A program made the position numbers and the translations under genes. This document shows positions 33,815 to 42,912 of a DNA stretch of 64,000 nt, piece after piece; within the stretch, counting starts at the first letter, position 1, and each line of letters starts with the position of its first letter. Source of the DNA: CADEDV01 sp048498035. Its GTDB lineage: Bacteria; Bacteroidota; Bacteroidia; Chitinophagales; Chitinophagaceae. The stretch is taken from positions 1-64,000 of the forward strand of contig JBEHYT010000019.1 in the NCBI GenBank assembly GCA_048498035.1, given 5' to 3'. Below the pieces are notes generated by a model, which was given only the letters and a program-made list of their open reading frames with translations, was not told where the DNA came from and ran no database searches.

Positions 33815-34711
33815 ATGTTTGATTTCCGACTCCAGGTTTTTCACGCCGTAGCGCAACGCCTCAGCTTTACCAAAGCTGCGGAAGAACTGTTTATCACCCA
33901 GCCGGCAGTAACCCGACACATACAGGAGATAGAAAGCCATTATAAGGTAAAACTATTTGAACGCAATGGCTCCCGCATCCAGCTTACCCCTGCGGGGGAA
34001 GTGTTGCTTCAATATACCCGGCAGTTGTTTGATCTCTACCGCAACCTCGAATTTGACCTGAACCATTTTTCCAAAAAAAGTGCAGGGCAGCTCCGCATCG
34101 GCGCCAGCACCAGTGTAGCGCAATATGTGTTGCCACCTGTACTTGCCGCTTTTCACCGCAAATTCCCCGATGTAAAAGTGAGTCTCGCTATCAATAATAC
34201 CGAGCAGGTGGAACATGCGCTCCGCGATCAAACCATCGACCTGGGTATCGTGGAAGGCCGCACCCGCAACAAAACATTTAAATACACAGAATTCATCAAG
34301 GACGAACTGGTATTGGTAGCCAACAGTCACCACACGCTGGCCCGCAAAGATTTCCTGAAGCCGGCGGAACTGCTCCATGTTCCCTTGTTATTACGCGAAC
34401 CCGGTTCCGGCACGCTCGAAGTGCTGGCGCACGCCCTCAAACCACTCGGCATCCGCCTCTCCCAACTTAAGACAGAAATGCAAATGGCCAGCACGGAAAG
34501 CATCAAACGTTACCTGCTCAACTCAAATGCCATGTCATTCCTCTCTGTACACGCCATTCTCAATGAAACCAGGCAGGGTGATCTAACAATTATCGACGTC
34601 AAAGGCCTGCAGATAGAACGTTTCTTTTACTTCATTCACCCGCAGGGACAGGCAGAAGGGCTCACCGACCTCTTTATGCGTTTTGCGCTCCATTATAACT
34701 TCAGGTTATAG
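33815..34711 (+). CDS. LysR-family transcriptional regulator (YeiE-like)
   Basis: A 298-residue LysR regulator. The N-terminal winged HTH is classic: FHAVAQRLSFTKAAEELFITQPAVTRHIQEIE (9-40) and KLFERNGSRIQLTPAGE. The effector domain (about 90-295) starts GQLRIGASTSVAQYVLPP. It is followed 72 bases later, on the same strand, by a YeiH-type exporter, the same pairing as E. coli YeiE-YeiH, so it probably controls that gene, possibly in response to sulfite or a related anion. Inference from gene pairing. Confidence 0.92.
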   Translation: MFDFRLQVFHAVAQRLSFTKAAEELFITQPAVTRHIQEIESHYKVKLFERNGSRIQLTPAGEVLLQYTRQLFDLYRNLEFDLNHFSKKSAGQLRIGASTSVAQYVLPPVLAAFHRKFPDVKVSLAINNTEQVEHALRDQTIDLGIVEGRTRNKTFKYTEFIKDELVLVANSHHTLARKDFLKPAELLHVPLLLREPGSGTLEVLAHALKPLGIRLSQLKTEMQMASTESIKRYLLNSNAMSFLSVHAILNETRQGDLTIIDVKGLQIERFFYFIHPQGQAEGLTDLFMRFALHYNFRL

Positions 34712-34783
34712 CAGATCAGCGATAGGCATTTCTCCCGCACGGCCAGCGGGACGAATTTTGTTGTGTCAATTAAATGATGCAAC

Positions 34784-35716
34784 ATGATTTTTCCAAACGC
34801 CCTTCGCAAACCGGTCTTCCTGCTACTGGCCCTGGCCTGCCTCACGCCATGGGTAAGTCCACCCATTGCATTGTTACTGGGGTTGCTGGTAGCCCAGTTA
34901 GTGGGCCATCCCTTCCATCACCTCAATCACCGTTTTACACGTTGGCTGCTGCAGGGCTCCGTTGTAGGTCTCGGGTTTGGCATGAATGCCGAAGCCGCGC
35001 TGCGCGCAGGTCGCGAAGGGTTTTTATTCACCATCTTTTCCATTCTTACCACGCTGTTACTGGGTGTTTTTCTTGGCAGGTTCCTGCACGTAGACCGGAA
35101 AACCTCCTGGCTGGTGAGTTGCGGTACTGCCATCTGCGGAGGCAGCGCCATCGCGGCCGTTTCGCCGGTGGTAGGCGCCGGGGAGCGATCTATTTCCATA
35201 GCGCTGGGAACGGTATTTATTCTCAATGCAGCGGCATTGTTTGTGTTCCCGCCTGTCGGTCACGCGCTTGGATTGACGCAACAGCAATTTGGTCTCTGGA
35301 GCGCGATTGCCATTCATGATACCAGTTCTGTTGTAGGGGCGGCCAGCCGTTACGGGCAGCAGGCGCTGGAAGTGGCAACCACCGTTAAACTGGCCCGTGC
35401 ACTCTGGATCATCCCCGTGGCGCTTCTTTCTTCAAGATTATTCAGCAATAAAGAACAGCGCATTCGTTTCCCATGGTTCATTGTACTTTTCATTGCAGCG
35501 ATCCTGTTACATACCTACTTGCCGCTGCCAGGGTCTATCTCTGGATTTATTGCTGGCGCATCTCATGCAGGACTTACACTTACGCTATTCCTGATTGGTG
35601 CCGGGCTCAACCGTGAGGTGATTCGTGGCGTGGGTGTCCGTCCGCTTGTGCAAGGGCTTCTGCTTTGGATGGCAATTGGTATGTCAGCTTTATATATAGT
35701 AGTGCGTCTTGCCTAA
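34784..35716 (+). CDS. YeiH-family putative sulfate/sulfite exporter
   Basis: A 310-residue membrane protein (UPF0324 family) with about 9-10 transmembrane segments. Conserved motifs: LGLLVAQLVG, GSVVGLGFGMNAE, the signature CGTAICGGSAIAAVSPVVGA near 106-125 with two Cys and Gly-Gly, and IHDTSSVVGAASRYG near 183. The family is thought to export a sulfur anion; direct proof is thin. The stop is one base from the end of the facing hydrolase gene. Confidence 0.9.
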   Translation: MIFPNALRKPVFLLLALACLTPWVSPPIALLLGLLVAQLVGHPFHHLNHRFTRWLLQGSVVGLGFGMNAEAALRAGREGFLFTIFSILTTLLLGVFLGRFLHVDRKTSWLVSCGTAICGGSAIAAVSPVVGAGERSISIALGTVFILNAAALFVFPPVGHALGLTQQQFGLWSAIAIHDTSSVVGAASRYGQQALEVATTVKLARALWIIPVALLSSRLFSNKEQRIRFPWFIVLFIAAILLHTYLPLPGSISGFIAGASHAGLTLTLFLIGAGLNREVIRGVGVRPLVQGLLLWMAIGMSALYIVVRLA

Positions 35717-35717
35717 A

Positions 35718-36494
35718 TTAACCCAGGAATTCTTCCAGCAATGGCACCACGTTAAAAAGAGGAAGTTGGCAATTGTCGACAGATTCCAATGTACCCATAT
35801 AGGTGCCATGTCCACCCGGGAATACAGCCAGTTGACTGTTCGCAATAAGCCTGCATGTCCGTATACAATGCTCCAGGCTTCCTACGTCGTGGTTACCCGT
35901 GATCAGCAAGGTAGGCGCGTGGATGGAGCGGAGTTGATCATCCGACCACCCACTGAATTTTTTCATGCGCTCTACATCGCGGTCAAAACTGCGCTGCAGC
36001 TTGGCAACGTCATTGTTTACTGCAAGGAAACCCTGCTGCAGAACCAGGGGCATCATCTCTAACGTAATTCCATTAAATCCTTCCCAGAAAGGCTCCGCCA
36101 CCGCATCACGGGAATAAAAGCCGGAAGCCAATACCAACTTACCAATTACACCGGGGTGTCGCAAGGCCAGTTCCACACAGGTTTGGGCTCCATTGCTAAA
36201 ACCAAGAAAATCTGCCGTTGACAGACCAAGATGCTGCAGCAATGCGGCAACGTCGTCTGCATCCTGCTCAAAACTGAGTGGCGTACTGCGGTCGTCGGTT
36301 CTGCCATGTGCCTGCATCTCCGCGGCAATCACCTGGCGGTGCCGCGACAACGGTTCTATGATTCTTCCGAAACTGGTGTCAATGGTGGACCCACCACCGT
36401 GGATCAGCACCAATGGACGCCCTTTACCATAACGTTCAAAGTACATCTTCATTCCATTTATTGTGGCATACTCGCCAGCAAAAGGAGTACTCAT
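35718..36494 (-). CDS. Alpha/beta hydrolase
   Basis: A 258-residue alpha/beta hydrolase. Oxyanion loop HGGGSTIDTSFGRI near 32, nucleophile elbow GFSNGAQTCVELAL (Ser near residue 99), acid in TGNHDVGSLEHC, and histidine in PGGHGTYMG near 225. The N-terminus INGMKMYFERYGKGRPLVLIHGGG is typical of epoxide-hydrolase/lactonase-like members. No signal peptide. Substrate unknown. It is divergent from the AraC-type regulator, which may control it. Confidence 0.88.
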   Translation of the reverse strand: MSTPFAGEYATINGMKMYFERYGKGRPLVLIHGGGSTIDTSFGRIIEPLSRHRQVIAAEMQAHGRTDDRSTPLSFEQDADDVAALLQHLGLSTADFLGFSNGAQTCVELALRHPGVIGKLVLASGFYSRDAVAEPFWEGFNGITLEMMPLVLQQGFLAVNNDVAKLQRSFDRDVERMKKFSGWSDDQLRSIHAPTLLITGNHDVGSLEHCIRTCRLIANSQLAVFPGGHGTYMGTLESVDNCQLPLFNVVPLLEEFLG

Positions 36495-36617
36495 AATATG
36501 CTTGGTTTGAGAGGGGAAAGATACAATTTCAGGATTACCTGCGTTACAACCAGGCGACCATCGCCGGAAATTGACGACCCGGGCCCGCAGAAATCCGGCG
36601 AGATCAGGAATCTTGCT

Positions 36618-36625
36618 TACATTTA
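36618..36625 (+). promoter_or_regulatory. Promoter -7 element of the AraC-type gene
   Basis: TACATTTA, one mismatch to TAnnTTTG. It supports the TTG start at 36643 over in-frame codons upstream that precede the box. Confidence 0.4.
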
Positions 36626-36642
36626 ATATACATCATTACGCC

Positions 36643-37470
36643 TTGTTTCTCCAGTTCTATACACCGCATCCCCTGCTGCAGCCGCTGGTAAGCAGTATCA
36701 TGTTATTTGCCGAGCAATTTGACCCGCGGCAACCCATGCGACCTGTGCCTTATCCGCCCCTGGCGGAACAAAGCCTTTTCTTTTATCCACGTTCTGCTAT
36801 AACAGCGAAAATTCACAACGAGACAATGGCAGTTAAAAACCCGCATAGTATTATTGTCGGACCTCAAGTGCAACGCGTCGATATTGAACTCGGCCATGAT
36901 CACATGGTTGTCCGAGTGGGCTTTCGTCCGGGAGCCCTTCACCGGTTGCTGGGACTGCAAATGCGTGAGCTGGTTGATAAGGCATGCGATACAGCCGCAT
37001 TTTTTCACCAGGAAGTAAATGCGGTAAATGAACGCTTGCAAAATACGGTCAGCTACCCGGAAATGATCCAGGTGGTGGAGGCCTTTCTCTTAAAGCGCAT
37101 GCAACGCATCCGTGCAGAATTGCCGTTTGACCGGGCTATGCAGGAATTAATGACGCATAAGGGGCTGCTGCCGGTAGAACAACTCGCTTCAATGGCCTGC
37201 GTAAGCCTTCGGCAGTTTGAGCGTCAATGCCATGCCAGGATCGGACTTCCTCCAAAACTCTTTGCCCGGCTGGTCAGGTTTTCCCATACGTATCGACTAT
37301 TTGAATCGCAGCCATCCGTTAGTTGGACGCACCTGGCGCATCATTGCGGCTATTATGACCAGATGCATTTTATCCGCGATTGCCGGGAGTTTGCCGGCGT
37401 TACTCCATCTGCAATTGCAAAACAGGTAAAAGACGCTCCTGCTCAATTGCAGTATATGCTTTCGTTTTAA
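36643..37470 (+). CDS. AraC-family transcriptional regulator
   Basis: A 275-residue regulator. The N-terminal part (YTPHPLLQPLVSSIMLF, then SLFFYPRSAITAK, HMVVRVGFRPGALHRLLG) matches the DUF6597-type ligand domain of Bacteroidota AraC proteins. The C-terminal ~95 residues form the double HTH: LLPVEQLASMACVSLRQFERQCHARIGLPPKLFARLVRF and WTHLAHHCGYYDQMHFIRDCREFAGVTPSA. The start is uncertain: a TTG at 36643 gives MFLQFYTPHPLL, fitting the family start and lying after the promoter box, while a longer frame begins at a TTG at 36571. It diverges from the hydrolase gene and precedes the cupin gene, either of which may be its target. Confidence 0.8.
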   Translation: MFLQFYTPHPLLQPLVSSIMLFAEQFDPRQPMRPVPYPPLAEQSLFFYPRSAITAKIHNETMAVKNPHSIIVGPQVQRVDIELGHDHMVVRVGFRPGALHRLLGLQMRELVDKACDTAAFFHQEVNAVNERLQNTVSYPEMIQVVEAFLLKRMQRIRAELPFDRAMQELMTHKGLLPVEQLASMACVSLRQFERQCHARIGLPPKLFARLVRFSHTYRLFESQPSVSWTHLAHHCGYYDQMHFIRDCREFAGVTPSAIAKQVKDAPAQLQYMLSF

Positions 37471-37521
37471 TCCCTTTCAAAAATGTCGCTTTTGTACTAT
37501 GTCCACCGCAGGCGGCCCGGT

Positions 37522-37529
37522 TAGCTTTG
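37522..37529 (+). promoter_or_regulatory. Cupin gene promoter -7 element
   Basis: TAGCTTTG, a perfect match, 47 bases before the ATG at 37577; it excludes the ATG at 37499. Confidence 0.55.
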
Positions 37530-37576
37530 TGTACCGGAAAGTAATACCCAGCTATTTGTTCACTTATTTTTTTAAC

Positions 37577-38185
37577 ATGAAACAACAACTCAACCGGCGC
37601 CAGTTGATGCAACAACTTGCCGCTGTTACGCTTGGAACCATTGCCCTTCCTTCAATTGGACTGGCAGGCACCGCTTTGCAGCAGACAGGTGAAGACCCGG
37701 CACCATTATATATTCCGCCAGGTGGCGGAACGAAGGGAAGAGTGGGGGAAATGGATATTCTCTTTAAATTAGATGAGTCCCAAACCGGCGGACATATTGG
37801 TCTCTGGGAAACCGTTATTCAGCCCGGGGAATTGGGTGCGCCGCCGCACTTCCACAAAAATATTGATGAACTTTGTTATGTTCGTGAAGGAACGTTGCAT
37901 GTGCTTTGCGGCACCGAGTTGCAGGAAGTGCCTGCAGGCGGTTGGCATTTACGGCCGCGCGGACTCGTACACACATTTTGGAACAGCGGTCCGCTACCTG
38001 CCCGCACGATTGATATATGCTTACCTGGGGGACATGAACGCTACATGAAAGAACTGGCTTCGCTTTTTGAAGATGGGAAACGGCCGGTGCCGGGCGCTAT
38101 GCAACAACTGGAAAATAAATACGATATCCATTACCGGTTTGATCTGCTACAGGATATCCTCGATCGATACAAGGTGAAGCTGTAA
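37577..38185 (+). CDS. Exported cupin-domain protein
   Basis: A 202-residue protein. The N-terminus MKQQLNRRQLMQQLAAVTLG has a twin arginine followed by a hydrophobic stretch ending near GLAG, a plausible Tat or Sec signal. A cupin fold follows: GELGAPPHFHKNIDELCYVREGTL (motif 1 with HFH and Glu near residue 95) and HLRPRGLVHTFWNSG (motif 2). The metal-binding His-x-His...Glu...His set is present, so a metal is likely bound in the periplasm. Possible activities include quercetinase-like dioxygenase or isomerase; none can be chosen. It is 160 bases upstream of katG on the same strand. Confidence 0.85.
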   Translation: MKQQLNRRQLMQQLAAVTLGTIALPSIGLAGTALQQTGEDPAPLYIPPGGGTKGRVGEMDILFKLDESQTGGHIGLWETVIQPGELGAPPHFHKNIDELCYVREGTLHVLCGTELQEVPAGGWHLRPRGLVHTFWNSGPLPARTIDICLPGGHERYMKELASLFEDGKRPVPGAMQQLENKYDIHYRFDLLQDILDRYKVKL

Positions 38186-38226
38186 TGCGCAGGCTTTACA
38201 AAAAAATAAATTAGACCCGGAGGGTA

Positions 38227-38262
38227 ATAGATTTTGTCTATCAAAAGATAGATTTAATCAAT
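38227..38262 (+). promoter_or_regulatory. OxyR-like tandem operator upstream of katG
   Basis: ATAG-N7-CTAT (38227-38241), a 6-base gap, then ATAG-N7-CAAT (38248-38262). The known OxyR tetramer consensus is two ATAGntnnnanCTAT sites separated by seven bases; here the gap is six and the last half-site has one mismatch. The sites span about -70 to -35 relative to the predicted transcription start, where an activator would bind. An outer near-inverted repeat (GGAGGGTAAT/ATTATCCCTCC) flanks them. Confidence 0.6.
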
Positions 38263-38284
38263 TATGATTATCCCTCCAAAATCC

Positions 38285-38292
38285 TACATTTA
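38285..38292 (+). promoter_or_regulatory. katG promoter -7 element
   Basis: TACATTTA, one mismatch to TAnnTTTG, directly downstream of the OxyR-like operator and 53 bases before the katG ATG. Confidence 0.45.
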
Positions 38293-38322
38293 CACCCCGG
38301 CCAGGTTATGGCCCGGGGTGTA
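38291..38322 (+). terminator. Hairpin in the cupin-katG spacer
   Basis: TACACCCCGG (38291-38300) pairs with CCGGGGTGTA (38313-38322). This strong stem, followed by AATTATTT, could end the cupin transcript or form in the katG leader; the predicted katG transcription start lies inside its left arm, which weakens the leader option. Confidence 0.45.
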
Positions 38323-38345
38323 AATTATTTGATAATAACAATTAT

Positions 38346-40625
38346 ATGGACAAAGATTCACAAGATATCAGTAAATGCCCGTTTCATAACGGAAGCCTGA
38401 AGCAGAATGCAGCAGGTGGTGGCACCCGCAACCGCGACTGGTGGCCAAACCAACTTCGCCTCAGTGTACTTCGCCAGCATTCCAGCCTGTCTGATCCGAT
38501 GGATAGTAATTTTGATTACGCAAAAGAATTCAGTACACTGGATCTTGACGCAGTAAAAAAAGATTTGCATGCCCTGATGACGGATTCACAGGATTGGTGG
38601 CCGGCAGATTTTGGCCACTACGGCCCCCTCTTTATCCGTATGGCCTGGCACAGTGCGGGAACCTATCGCGTAGGCGATGGACGCGGTGGCGCCGGTGCAG
38701 GTCAGCAGCGTTTTGCACCGCTTAACAGTTGGCCGGATAATGTAAGTCTTGATAAAGCCCGTCGGCTGCTATGGCCGATCAAACAGAAATATGGCCGTAA
38801 GATTTCCTGGGCCGATCTGATGATCCTGACCGGAAACGTAGCGCTGGAATCCATGGGTTTTAAAACGTTTGGCTTTGCTGGCGGACGCCCCGATGTTTGG
38901 GAACCCGATGAAGATGTATACTGGGGTGCCGAAACCACCTGGCTGGGCGGCGATGTCCGCTATTCCCATGGTTCGGATGGTGTGCCTAAAGAACACGGCG
39001 TAGTTTCATCCGATGATGATGCTGATGGGAAAATACATTCGCGCGACCTGGAAAATCCGCTTGCCGCGGTGCAGATGGGGCTTATTTACGTAAACCCGGA
39101 AGGTCCGGATGGTAATCCTGATCCCATTGCCGCTGCCAAAGATATTCGTGATACGTTTGGCCGTATGGCAATGAATGATGAAGAAACTGTGGCGCTGATT
39201 GCCGGTGGACATAGTTTTGGAAAAACGCACGGCGCCGCACCCGCCACCCATGTTGGTAAAGAGCCGGAAGCTGCAGACATAGAATTGCAGGGATTGGGTT
39301 GGACCAACAGCTACGGATCCGGGAAAGGTGCAGATACTATTACCAGCGGACTGGAAGTTACCTGGACCAAAACACCTACCAGATGGAGCAACAACTTTTT
39401 TGAAAATCTATTTGGTTTTGAATGGGAATTGACCAAGAGTCCGGCAGGCGCTCATCAGTGGGTAGCAAAGGGAGCAGATGACCTGATCCCCGATGCTTTT
39501 GACGGAAAGAAAAAACATCGCCCCACGATGTTGACCACCGATCTGTCACTCCGGTTTGATCCGGCGTATGAAAAGATCTCCCGTAAATTCCTCAATGATC
39601 CCGATGCTTTTGCAGATGCATTTGCACGAGCCTGGTTTAAATTAACACACCGGGATATGGGACCGCGTGCCCGCTACCTGGGCCCTGACGTTCCTGCAGA
39701 GGAACTGCTTTGGCAGGATCCGATTCCGGCTGTTGATCATGCGTTGGTGAATGACAATGATATTGCTGCGCTGAAAGCGAAAGTGCTTGCTTCCGGTTTG
39801 TCGGTATCAGAACTGGTGTCAACCGCATGGGCTTCCGCATCCACGTTCCGTGGATCAGATAAACGCGGCGGTGCCAATGGAGCACGCATTCGCCTGGCTC
39901 CTCAAAAATACTGGCAGGTAAATAATCCTTCCACCTTGCAAAAGGTGTTGGATAAACTGGAAGGCATTCAAAAAGAATTTAACGACGCTCAAAAAGACGG
40001 TAAGAAAATATCAATAGCGGATCTTATAGTGCTGGCCGGCAGCGCAGCGGTGGAAAAAGCAGCCAAAGATGCAGGTGTATCGGTATCCGTTGCGTTTACA
40101 CCGGGCCGTATGGATGCCACGCAGGAGCAAACTGATGTTGAATCAATTAATTTCCTGGAGCCGCGCGCAGATGGTTTCAGGAATTACCGCAAAGCCAAAG
40201 GCGCTGCATCCACGGAAGCGCTGCTGATAGATAAAGCACAACTGCTAACATTATCTGCGCCGGAACTTACGGTGTTGGTAGGAGGTATGCGTGTGCTGGG
40301 TACCAACTTCGATGGTTCAAAACACGGTGTGTTTACCAATCGCGTGGGCCAGCTGACCAACGATTTCTTTGTAAACCTGCTCGACATGCACACATCCTGG
40401 AAAGCCGCTTCGCAGGATAAGGAATTGTATGAAGGAACTGATCGGGCAAGCGGAGCATCCAAATGGACTGCCACACGTGCAGACCTGGTGTTCGGTTCCA
40501 ACTCCGAATTACGGGCCATTGCCGAAGTATATGGAAGCGCAGACGCGACTGAGAAGTTTGTCAACGACTTTGTGAAAGCCTGGACCAAGGTGATGAACCT
40601 GGACCGGTTTGATTTGAAGAAATAA
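38346..40625 (+). CDS. katG: Catalase-peroxidase KatG
   Basis: A 759-residue bifunctional heme catalase-peroxidase that removes H2O2. Distal-site Arg-Trp-His in FIRMAWHSAGTYR near 95-107; proximal heme-ligand His in GGHSFGKTHG near 283-292. The duplicated, heme-free C-terminal domain repeats the layout (VSTAWASASTFRGSDKRGGANGARIRL). The adduct residues are present: the Trp above, Tyr in GLIYVNPEGP and a Met further on, so catalase activity is expected. Full length (E. coli 726). It starts 160 bases after the cupin gene behind an OxyR-like operator and ends at a strong terminator, so it is probably a monocistronic peroxide-induced gene. Confidence 0.97.
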   Translation: MDKDSQDISKCPFHNGSLKQNAAGGGTRNRDWWPNQLRLSVLRQHSSLSDPMDSNFDYAKEFSTLDLDAVKKDLHALMTDSQDWWPADFGHYGPLFIRMAWHSAGTYRVGDGRGGAGAGQQRFAPLNSWPDNVSLDKARRLLWPIKQKYGRKISWADLMILTGNVALESMGFKTFGFAGGRPDVWEPDEDVYWGAETTWLGGDVRYSHGSDGVPKEHGVVSSDDDADGKIHSRDLENPLAAVQMGLIYVNPEGPDGNPDPIAAAKDIRDTFGRMAMNDEETVALIAGGHSFGKTHGAAPATHVGKEPEAADIELQGLGWTNSYGSGKGADTITSGLEVTWTKTPTRWSNNFFENLFGFEWELTKSPAGAHQWVAKGADDLIPDAFDGKKKHRPTMLTTDLSLRFDPAYEKISRKFLNDPDAFADAFARAWFKLTHRDMGPRARYLGPDVPAEELLWQDPIPAVDHALVNDNDIAALKAKVLASGLSVSELVSTAWASASTFRGSDKRGGANGARIRLAPQKYWQVNNPSTLQKVLDKLEGIQKEFNDAQKDGKKISIADLIVLAGSAAVEKAAKDAGVSVSVAFTPGRMDATQEQTDVESINFLEPRADGFRNYRKAKGAASTEALLIDKAQLLTLSAPELTVLVGGMRVLGTNFDGSKHGVFTNRVGQLTNDFFVNLLDMHTSWKAASQDKELYEGTDRASGASKWTATRADLVFGSNSELRAIAEVYGSADATEKFVNDFVKAWTKVMNLDRFDLKK

Positions 40626-40628
40626 ATG

Positions 40629-40656
40629 AAAATCCTCCTTCGGGAGGATTTTTTTT
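40629..40656 (+). terminator. katG terminator
   Basis: AAAATCCTCC, UUCG-type tetraloop TTCG, GGAGGATTTTTTTT: a 10-bp stem with a T run starting three bases after the katG stop. Confidence 0.9.
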
Positions 40657-40774
40657 AGCTTATTTGACCGCTTGTTGTCGAGTTAAAAAGCAAACGCTCT
40701 TATTCAAAAAGAAACTTTATTTCGGCTGTCGGGAAAAGTTTATCAGGTGATTGGTGGTTGAGAGATAGATGAAT

Positions 40775-40857
40775 CACTTTGCGTTCATAGCGGTTCCTCG
40801 CGTTCGTTGCGATACCGCGTTTATGAAGCACTATTTTTGGGGAGCGCAAAGTGCGCC
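40775..40857 (-). repeat. Copy of a dispersed intergenic repeat
   Basis: On the minus strand the stretch reads ...CCCCAAAAATAGTGCTTC... and ...GCGGTATCGC...ATGAACGC. It resembles the core of the 235-bp tandem repeat (CCCAAAAAGAGGTTCTTC...GCGGTATCGC...ATGAACGC) and a copy near 43037-43140. The rest of this 300-base spacer after the katG terminator shows no gene. Confidence 0.5.
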
Positions 40858-40932
40858 AAGGTTATGCCAATTGGGGCTGTTCTAAAGTTTCCCCGCACAA
40901 CAGTGATTTGTCAATCACCAACCCCCGGATGC

Positions 40933-41304
40933 CTAATAGAAAAACTGTTCGGATATGATCTTGCCGTCTTTAACTTCGTACATCATCAGTTGATTAAGCT
41001 GTACACGACCAAAGCCTGATGTTGTTACATCTATCGAGCGTTGAACGACAAAATGATTTTCTGCAACCATCGGTTCGCTGGTAGAGGCACCATGCAGTTC
41101 TACAATTCCTTTTACAAATTTTTCCCCTTTCTCCCGCACATTCGCTTTTCCCTCGGCATAGCCAAACCAGGGTGAATGCGGCGGGTCAATACTTTTTACA
41201 TCGTCTGAAAAAAATTCTTCCTGTATAGCAAACCATTTTTCCTGTTTGGCAAGTTCATTAAAGCGCGCCGCCACTTCCGCAGTGCTGTATTTTTTTTCAC
41301 TCAT
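40933..41304 (-). CDS. SnoaL/NTF2-like protein
   Basis: A 123-residue protein with the NTF2-like fold pattern: an N-terminal helix (YSTAEVAARFNELAKQEKWF), the EEFFSDDVKSIDPPHSPWFGYAEGKANV segment usual in SnoaL-like domains, and three C-terminal strands ending QLMMYEVKDGKIISEQFFY. Members are polyketide cyclases, isomerases or simple binding domains. No catalytic residue set can be assigned here. Single gene. Confidence 0.85.
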   Translation of the reverse strand: MSEKKYSTAEVAARFNELAKQEKWFAIQEEFFSDDVKSIDPPHSPWFGYAEGKANVREKGEKFVKGIVELHGASTSEPMVAENHFVVQRSIDVTTSGFGRVQLNQLMMYEVKDGKIISEQFFY

Positions 41305-41324
41305 CGGTTATTGTTTTATATTGG

Positions 41325-41332
41325 TAAAGCTA
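41325..41332 (-). promoter_or_regulatory. Promoter -7 element of the SnoaL-like gene
   Basis: Minus strand TAGCTTTA, one mismatch to TAnnTTTG, 20 bases before the ATG. Confidence 0.4.
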
Positions 41333-41469
41333 ACGTCTGCTAACGGATCCTACAGGGTGTAAAACAGACTTTGTTCCGGGGCGTTTTGGACAATTTTATA
41401 CTATTCCGGGGCATTCGGCGTTATTGATGTGGACGTTTTTACTGACCATCACCCAAAACAGGCTAACAC

Positions 41470-42912
41470 ATGAGAACATGGCTTTTGGCCCTGGCCTTCA
41501 CTGGTTTTTTAAACCAGGCCCTGGCGCAAACGGTTATAGATACCATCCCTGGTGAACATTGGTGCCCCAATGATACGTTTGTTTTAAAATTCAAAAACTT
41601 TCCCAAATCCTTTCCCTACCGCGTAAGCCGTGAAAACAATGAAAGCCCCGGTACGGATGCGGCATTGGATGAATATGCAGTTCTTTATTTTGGTAATGAC
41701 AGCCTTCGGCTGAATTATCACAATCATATTCCATACGCGCATATTATTTTTATTCACTTCGTCTCACCGAAGGGTAAAACATGGCTTCGCTTTCATTTTA
41801 ACGACCTGGCCAACTATTTTCCGTTATCCTATATGGAAAAAAATGAGGGTGGTACGCAGGTGGACATCCCGGAGCCGTACGAACTGGCAAATATTATCTG
41901 GACGCTTTCTCCCGCCGGACAACAGGCATCAGACTTGAACAAAGGCGGCGCTTATTACGAACGCGTAGTGAACTATTTCAAACCGTATATGGATCATCCA
42001 ATTTTTAAACAATTGGATTTTCATGGTGATGAGTATGCTGAAAGATATTATGCCTTCAGGGAAAACAGCTTTGCGTTCAATTTTCGTGATTCCAAGCCCG
42101 GCGCCAGGGATACACGATTGCTCTTTAATGGTCCCTATTACTACGTATATGGGGATGAACTGGCCGACAGCAGCCTGTTTGGCAAATTGAAACCATTGGT
42201 GGAAGATTTTGCGAAGAAGTCGGATTTTCGGAAATTTTATAAAGACAACCTGGCATATTATCAATCGGCAATTGCGCGGGAGCGGGCATTGCTGCCGCTA
42301 AAGAAAATGTGGGCCTGGCTGGAAGATCAGTTCCCGGGGATCCGATACCAGTCGTACCGCGTGGTATTCTCACCATTGATTGGCGGCTCGCACAGCACAC
42401 AACGCTACTCCACGCGTTTCAAAGGAGGTCGGTTTGGAGAGAATGTGATGTTTGTATGCGGTACGGATCGTTATGATCAGCTTCAGGATGTTTCTGATAC
42501 GGTGCGCGAAGGATTGATGTCGGGCATTGTATTTACTGAGATTGATCACAATTATGTAAATCCTATTAGTAGTCGGTACGGAAAGCGGATTGATAGTATT
42601 TTCTCCAATAGACAGGTGTGGGCAAAAACAGGCAACAGCAGTGATTATTATGGTAGCCCGGAGAGCGTATTTAACGAATATATGACGCATGCGGCGTTTT
42701 GCCTTTACATACAGGACAGTTATGAAAAACCGGTGGCTGATTACGTAGTGGCAGCCCGTGAAAGCCTGATGGTGGAGCGGCGGAATTTTATCCGTTTCCG
42801 GGAGTTTGACCAGGCACTGATGCAAATCCGGAAAAAACACCCGGGCGTGAAGCTGGCAGATCTATACCCGTATTTATTAGATTGGTGTAGAGATAATTCG
42901 ATAATTCGTTAA
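41470..42912 (+). CDS. Secreted DUF4932-like protein
   Basis: A 480-residue protein with signal peptide MRTWLLALAFTGFLNQALAQ (cleavage after Ala-Gln). The central and C-terminal part, including LIGGSHSTQRYSTRF, IVFTEIDHNYVNP near 350 (Glu, Asp-His-Asn) and FNEYMTHAAFCLYI, resembles DUF4932 proteins, a metallopeptidase-like group common in Bacteroidota. A metal site could involve the TEIDHNY and EYMTHA segments, but no standard HExxH is present. The last six codons (DNSIIR and stop) lie in an octamer array, so the C-terminus is partly repeat-derived. Confidence 0.7.
   Translation: MRTWLLALAFTGFLNQALAQTVIDTIPGEHWCPNDTFVLKFKNFPKSFPYRVSRENNESPGTDAALDEYAVLYFGNDSLRLNYHNHIPYAHIIFIHFVSPKGKTWLRFHFNDLANYFPLSYMEKNEGGTQVDIPEPYELANIIWTLSPAGQQASDLNKGGAYYERVVNYFKPYMDHPIFKQLDFHGDEYAERYYAFRENSFAFNFRDSKPGARDTRLLFNGPYYYVYGDELADSSLFGKLKPLVEDFAKKSDFRKFYKDNLAYYQSAIARERALLPLKKMWAWLEDQFPGIRYQSYRVVFSPLIGGSHSTQRYSTRFKGGRFGENVMFVCGTDRYDQLQDVSDTVREGLMSGIVFTEIDHNYVNPISSRYGKRIDSIFSNRQVWAKTGNSSDYYGSPESVFNEYMTHAAFCLYIQDSYEKPVADYVVAARESLMVERRNFIRFREFDQALMQIRKKHPGVKLADLYPYLLDWCRDNSIIR

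Noticed and set aside
36571..36642. Longer start for the AraC-type regulator at 36571
   Set aside because: The added residues precede a -7 element and do not fit the family start; the choice is not certain.
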